Positions 5,245 to 8,301 of a stretch of 8,301 bases of DNA are shown here, one piece after another. Where the stretch lies: contig JAUVRF010000061.1 of NCBI GenBank assembly GCA_030597775.1, forward strand, positions 1 through 8,301. The letters run 5' to 3'. The notes beneath the pieces were generated by a model that was given only the letters and a program-made list of their open reading frames with translations, had not been told where the DNA came from and searched no databases. A program made the translations under genes and the position numbers. The stretch is from Methanobacteriota archaeon (GTDB lineage Archaea > Thermoplasmatota > DTKX01 > GCA-020343715). The first letter of the stretch is position 1. Each line of letters begins with the position of its first letter.

Positions 5245-7668
5245 ATGGGTAATCCTGGATGTTCTCTATACAAGGGTCTGGTGAGCATGGTCCTTGTGGC
5301 CTTGTTGATCGCCAGCCCCCTGTTCATCGCACTCCCCGTCAACGGGGCGGCCGGGGACCTGGTCGCACCAGTGTACACCGACGACGACTGGTGGAACTAC
5401 ACCGTGTCAGGGTCCTTCTACCTTCCCTCCAGCGTTGACGGGTACGAGGTCGACTTCGCCAACGCCCAGGGCTGGATGAGGTACGAGGTCGACGGGACCA
5501 CCAGCTACCTTGGAGAGGTCGCCTGGATCCTCAAGGTCACCGGCAGTCTGTACCTGACGGGCGGCTGGGCGGGAAATTCAGAGAAGGGTGACACCAGCAT
5601 GGAGGCCGAGGTCACGGGGCGCGAATGGAGGTCGGTCGCCGACCTGGCCCTGCTCGGTTCCTCGACCCTGTTCACCGGTCCTCTCGGGATCGCGACCATG
5701 ACGGGTCCCCTGGACTACAACATGACCGTCGGGGAGAACATGACCATGGACGCACCGCTTCGGATGTTGCTCTTCCCCGTGCCCATCGCACAGTTCCCAG
5801 AAGAGGAGCACACCGTCACCATGACCAGGGTATTCACCACTGGCTCTGTGGAGGAGACCCGGGTGGAGGTCTGGGACTACGCGGCCACGTACAGGGGCCT
5901 GTCGGACGTCCAGGGAGCTTCCATCACCTTCAGCGATCAGAACAGGTTCGACGTCAAGGGCAACGTGACCGTTGACGAGAACCCCTCCGCCTTCGAGGGT
6001 TCGATCTACTTCGAGAACCATCCGAGGAAGGCCGTCACCGTCGACAGGGTGCGGAACATGGAGATGGTCAACTACCACATCTCACAGGCAACCATCCAGC
6101 CCGACCTGGTGGTCGGCGAGGGAGGTTTCAACTCCACTCACTACTATCCCATCGAGGGTATCGAGATCAACATATCCGGTACGGTCCACAACCTGGGCAC
6201 CCGGGATGTCATGGACGTCAGCGTCGAGCTCTGGGGCAGCCTGAACGGAGAGATGGCGTACCGTCAGAACCATACCCGTATCCACACCATCGCCTCCAAC
6301 GACAAGGCGATCGTCCACTGGAACTGGACCGCCGAGGAGATCGGTGAATGGGAGTTCACCTTGAGGGTCGACCCCGCCAACACGGTGACGGAGGCCAGGG
6401 AGGACAACAACGATGTCTCAATGCTGGTCTGGGTCGTTCCCTTCGCCCCCCGACCCAACCTGATCGTCGGGGATGAGGGAATCACCCTCGACCCACCCTC
6501 CCCCGTGCACAACCGGACGGCGGTGAAGATCACCGTCGCCATCAGCAACGTCGGTGACGGGGCCGCCGGGAACGTTACCGTCGACTTCTACCTGGGTCCA
6601 CCGGGCGCTGGTGGAGTGCCGATAGCGTGGCGCGAGACCATCGATTACATCCCCTCCGGCGAGACCAGGACCGCCTGGATCAACTGGGCGGCAGACATCC
6701 CCGGTCCCCAGGAGATCTGGTTGTACATCGACCAGGACAACACCGTGAACGAGACCGTCGAGACGGACAACCTCGGCCACATCCCACTCATCGTCATCGC
6801 TTCGCCCGAGGGCGGCGTCGACCTGGTGGTCGCCTACGTCAAGGTCCTCGACCCCGACGGGGTGGAGTCCTCGCCCCTGCCCCACGGCTTGGCGACCACC
6901 ATCCAGGTCATCGTGACCAACGGGGGTCCGAACGACGCAGAACGGGTCCATCTTTCCGTCTACGTCGACAGCGAGACCGTGGAAGGGCTCATCGGGTCCA
7001 AGGAGGGCCATGTCAACACCAACGAGCCCGTCACCTGGGATCTGGAATGGGTCGTTGACAGGGAGGATGGCGAACATCAGATAATCGCCATAGTCTATGC
7101 CATCGGCGATGTGGAGACCACCTTCAAGGACACTACAAAGGCCCGCTCGATCATCATCGGTCCCAGGGTCATTCCCCAACCAGAACCCCTGGCCGTCACC
7201 ATCTACCCCGATACGACCCTCCTCAGACCTGGTCAGCATCTGCAGGTGTCGGGCAAGGTGACCTTCGAGAAGAACGGCTTCGAGGTCCCGGGGGAGACCG
7301 TCTCCGTCTGGTTCAACGGCCAGAACCAGCCCGACATCGTCAACACCAACGACCTCGGAAGATACCTGGCGGATCTGACCGCTCCCACCAAACCCGGCTC
7401 ATACCGATTGATAGTCTCCGCCAGCCTGGGCAACAGCGAGGGCGAGAACACCTTCACCGTCACCGTCAAGGCCATCGACGTGGACAACGGAGGGTCCGGA
7501 GGGGAGGACGATGGCATCGATATGTTATACTTCGGCATCGCCCTCGTCATCATTCTGGCGATCGGCATGCCCCTCACGTACTACTTGCTCATGAGCAAGG
7601 CAGCGATCAACAGGCGGATACGGACGGTCCACGAGGAAGTCGTGGAGATCGTCGAGGAGGAGAAGTAG
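5245..7668 (+). CDS. Membrane-anchored CARDB-repeat surface protein (807 aa)
   Basis: An exported cell-surface protein; ligand unknown. Residues 11-35 are a signal peptide, with likely cleavage near NGAAG (33-37). Residues 38-285 form a beta-rich domain I do not recognise. Three CARDB (cell-adhesion-related, Ig-fold) repeats follow: about 286-397 (start PDLVVG, end TVTEAREDNND), 403-518 (start PNLIVG, end TVNETVETDN) and 525-638 (start VDLVVA). The third lacks the closing ExxxxNN motif and is degenerate. A further Ig-like domain lies at about 647-742, with an RPGQ-x-LQVSG opening. An acidic Gly-rich linker (746-757) leads to a helix at 760-783 and a cytoplasmic tail rich in Glu (787-807). About ten N-glycosylation sequons are present. 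The start is ATG 5245, supported by the TATA position; ATG 5287 (M15) would shorten the signal peptide. It is divergent from the cytochrome b operon and may share its control region, but a functional link is not shown. Confidence 0.93.
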   Translation: MGNPGCSLYKGLVSMVLVALLIASPLFIALPVNGAAGDLVAPVYTDDDWWNYTVSGSFYLPSSVDGYEVDFANAQGWMRYEVDGTTSYLGEVAWILKVTGSLYLTGGWAGNSEKGDTSMEAEVTGREWRSVADLALLGSSTLFTGPLGIATMTGPLDYNMTVGENMTMDAPLRMLLFPVPIAQFPEEEHTVTMTRVFTTGSVEETRVEVWDYAATYRGLSDVQGASITFSDQNRFDVKGNVTVDENPSAFEGSIYFENHPRKAVTVDRVRNMEMVNYHISQATIQPDLVVGEGGFNSTHYYPIEGIEINISGTVHNLGTRDVMDVSVELWGSLNGEMAYRQNHTRIHTIASNDKAIVHWNWTAEEIGEWEFTLRVDPANTVTEAREDNNDVSMLVWVVPFAPRPNLIVGDEGITLDPPSPVHNRTAVKITVAISNVGDGAAGNVTVDFYLGPPGAGGVPIAWRETIDYIPSGETRTAWINWAADIPGPQEIWLYIDQDNTVNETVETDNLGHIPLIVIASPEGGVDLVVAYVKVLDPDGVESSPLPHGLATTIQVIVTNGGPNDAERVHLSVYVDSETVEGLIGSKEGHVNTNEPVTWDLEWVVDREDGEHQIIAIVYAIGDVETTFKDTTKARSIIIGPRVIPQPEPLAVTIYPDTTLLRPGQHLQVSGKVTFEKNGFEVPGETVSVWFNGQNQPDIVNTNDLGRYLADLTAPTKPGSYRLIVSASLGNSEGENTFTVTVKAIDVDNGGSGGEDDGIDMLYFGIALVIILAIGMPLTYYLLMSKAAINRRIRTVHEEVVEIVEEEK

Positions 7669-7707
7669 GCACCAGGCGGTCCTCGCAAGGGACCCTTCAT
7701 CGACCGG

Positions 7708-8196
7708 CTACTCCAGGTCCAGCCTCATCGGGAAAGGCAACGAGCTGGCGGGCCGCTCCTTGTCCTTGACCTCCATCGGCTGGAATCCGAAACGGGAGAA
7801 GAACTCGGTCCGGGAGCCCTCCTCGGGCTCGTAGGCGAAGATGTAGATGCGTGTCCCGCCCTTCAGGTTGATGTCCGCCAGGGCCTCGTCCATGAGACGC
7901 TTGGCGAGTCCGTGTCCACGGTACTCCTTGGCAACCTCCATGTCCACCAGCTCGCACATGTCGTCGTCGCCGATGTTGTAGGTGAGGAACGCGATCTCCG
8001 TCTCCAACTCCTCGTTGAGGGCGTAGTTCTCCTCCAGGATGAACATGGAGACGGTGCAGGTCCATCCGCTCCTGGGCTCATCCGGTGGGATCCCTGCGTC
8101 CGACCGGAAGACGAGGTCCATGTCCAGCACCTCCTCCCGGCGGCAATCCACCTCGGAGATGACGTCCGACGGCCGCAGTCGTTCCTGGTCTGGCAT
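7708..8196 (-). CDS. GNAT-family N-acetyltransferase (162 aa)
   Basis: Predicted to transfer an acyl group, usually acetyl from acetyl-CoA, to an amine; the acceptor cannot be told. The acetyl-CoA-binding motif A is clear: strand CELVDMEVAKEYR then R93-G-H-G96-L-A98 (R-x-x-G-x-A), followed by helix LAKRLMDEAL. Motif B ends in FFSRFGFQP (132-140), the typical GNAT F-x-x-GF. Length fits a single-domain GNAT, and no signal or membrane segment is seen. The start is uncertain. ATG 8196 has no Shine-Dalgarno sequence, whereas ATG 8121 (residue 26) is preceded by GGAGGAGGTG with a 6-nt spacer, giving 137 aa; that site also encodes REEV in the long form, so it may be chance. The gene converges on the CARDB gene across 39 nt and shows no evident link to the respiratory operon. 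Confidence 0.88.
   Translation of the reverse strand: MPDQERLRPSDVISEVDCRREEVLDMDLVFRSDAGIPPDEPRSGWTCTVSMFILEENYALNEELETEIAFLTYNIGDDDMCELVDMEVAKEYRGHGLAKRLMDEALADINLKGGTRIYIFAYEPEEGSRTEFFSRFGFQPMEVKDKERPASSLPFPMRLDLE
8128..8137 (-). promoter_or_regulatory. Shine-Dalgarno sequence supporting an internal GNAT start at 8121
   Basis: GGAGGAGGTG followed by CTGGAC and ATG (8121-8119) is the best ribosome binding site near this gene. It would remove the first 25 residues, which lie outside the recognised GNAT motifs. Confidence 0.4.
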
Positions 8197-8301
8197 CGCG
8201 AGCGTCCGTGGGTGGGGTCGACCGGGAGCCCGGGACGTCCCTACGAAAGCTTACCCCACGGCCCCGCCCTGGGACTGCAGGAGGCCCGCTGTTGCTACAT
8301 G
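8197..8301. other. Right-edge region without a confident gene
   Basis: On the minus strand one frame is open from 8301 to a TAA at 8253-8251 and would encode the last 16 residues of a gene entering from the right, with a low-complexity end (QSQGGAVG). This is too short to call. No RNA gene, repeat or convincing promoter is seen; the only AT-containing block, at about 8243-8253, is a weak TATA candidate for the GNAT gene. Confidence 0.25.

Noticed and set aside
7678..7694. Inverted repeat GGTCC-7 nt-GGACC between the two convergent genes as a bidirectional terminator.
   Set aside because: Only five base pairs, and no T-run follows on either strand. Archaeal termination usually relies on T-rich stretches, which are absent here.
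1..8301. CRISPR array, insertion sequence, tRNA or rRNA.
   Set aside because: No regularly spaced direct repeats, terminal inverted repeats, transposase motifs or cloverleaf-type sequence were found on either strand.

Overview
The window looks like archaeal chromosome, most plausibly from a high-GC euryarchaeon of the Thermoplasmatota type. The support is a TATA element placed so that the plus-strand transcript would be nearly leaderless, a BRE-plus-TATA pair on the opposite strand, large surface proteins built from CARDB and SbsA-type Ig-like domains, dense N-glycosylation sequons, and a respiratory cytochrome b with the low-potential-quinone motif PDWY. The phylum is inferred; no rRNA or tRNA is present to fix it.

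Layout. A four-gene operon on the minus strand fills bases 5020 to 1 and runs off the left edge. In order it encodes a small two-helix membrane protein with a SHOCT/YvlB-like N-terminus (5020-4649); a Rieske 2Fe-2S protein with a twin-arginine-type N-terminal anchor (4631-4038); an 873-residue fusion with an exported N-terminal domain, four SbsA-type Ig-like domains, a transmembrane helix and a cytochrome b6-type four-helix domain (4041-1420); and a fusion of the other half of cytochrome b (subunit IV type, PDWY) to an HdrC-like two-cluster ferredoxin domain and an HdrB/HdrD-type CCG domain (1415 to beyond base 1). The last gene is open at the window edge, so it is described here by translating the reverse strand directly. 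Gaps are 17 nt, a 4-nt ATGA overlap, and 4 nt, so co-transcription and translational coupling are likely.

A 224-bp divergent intergenic region (5021-5244) separates this operon from a plus-strand gene (5245-7668) for an 807-residue surface protein: signal peptide, unrecognised N-terminal domain, three CARDB repeats, one more Ig-like domain, and a C-terminal membrane helix with an acidic cytoplasmic tail. A GNAT-family acetyltransferase (8196-7708, minus) lies convergent to it after 39 nt. The last ~105 bases hold no confident gene.

How the genes work together (inference). Rieske, split cytochrome b and the PDWY motif make a quinol-oxidising Rieske/cytochrome b complex of b6f architecture, including the cysteine that carries heme c_n in b6f. 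Two features are unusual: the b6 half carries a tall extracytoplasmic Ig stack, and the subunit IV half carries a cytoplasmic heterodisulfide-reductase-like Fe-S module. Predicted topology puts that module on the same membrane side as heme c_n and the Qn site. The complex could therefore exchange electrons between the menaquinone pool and a cytoplasmic thiol/disulfide or Fe-S partner, in addition to or instead of a conventional Q cycle. No cytochrome c1, cytochrome f or other evident electron acceptor for Rieske is encoded in the window.
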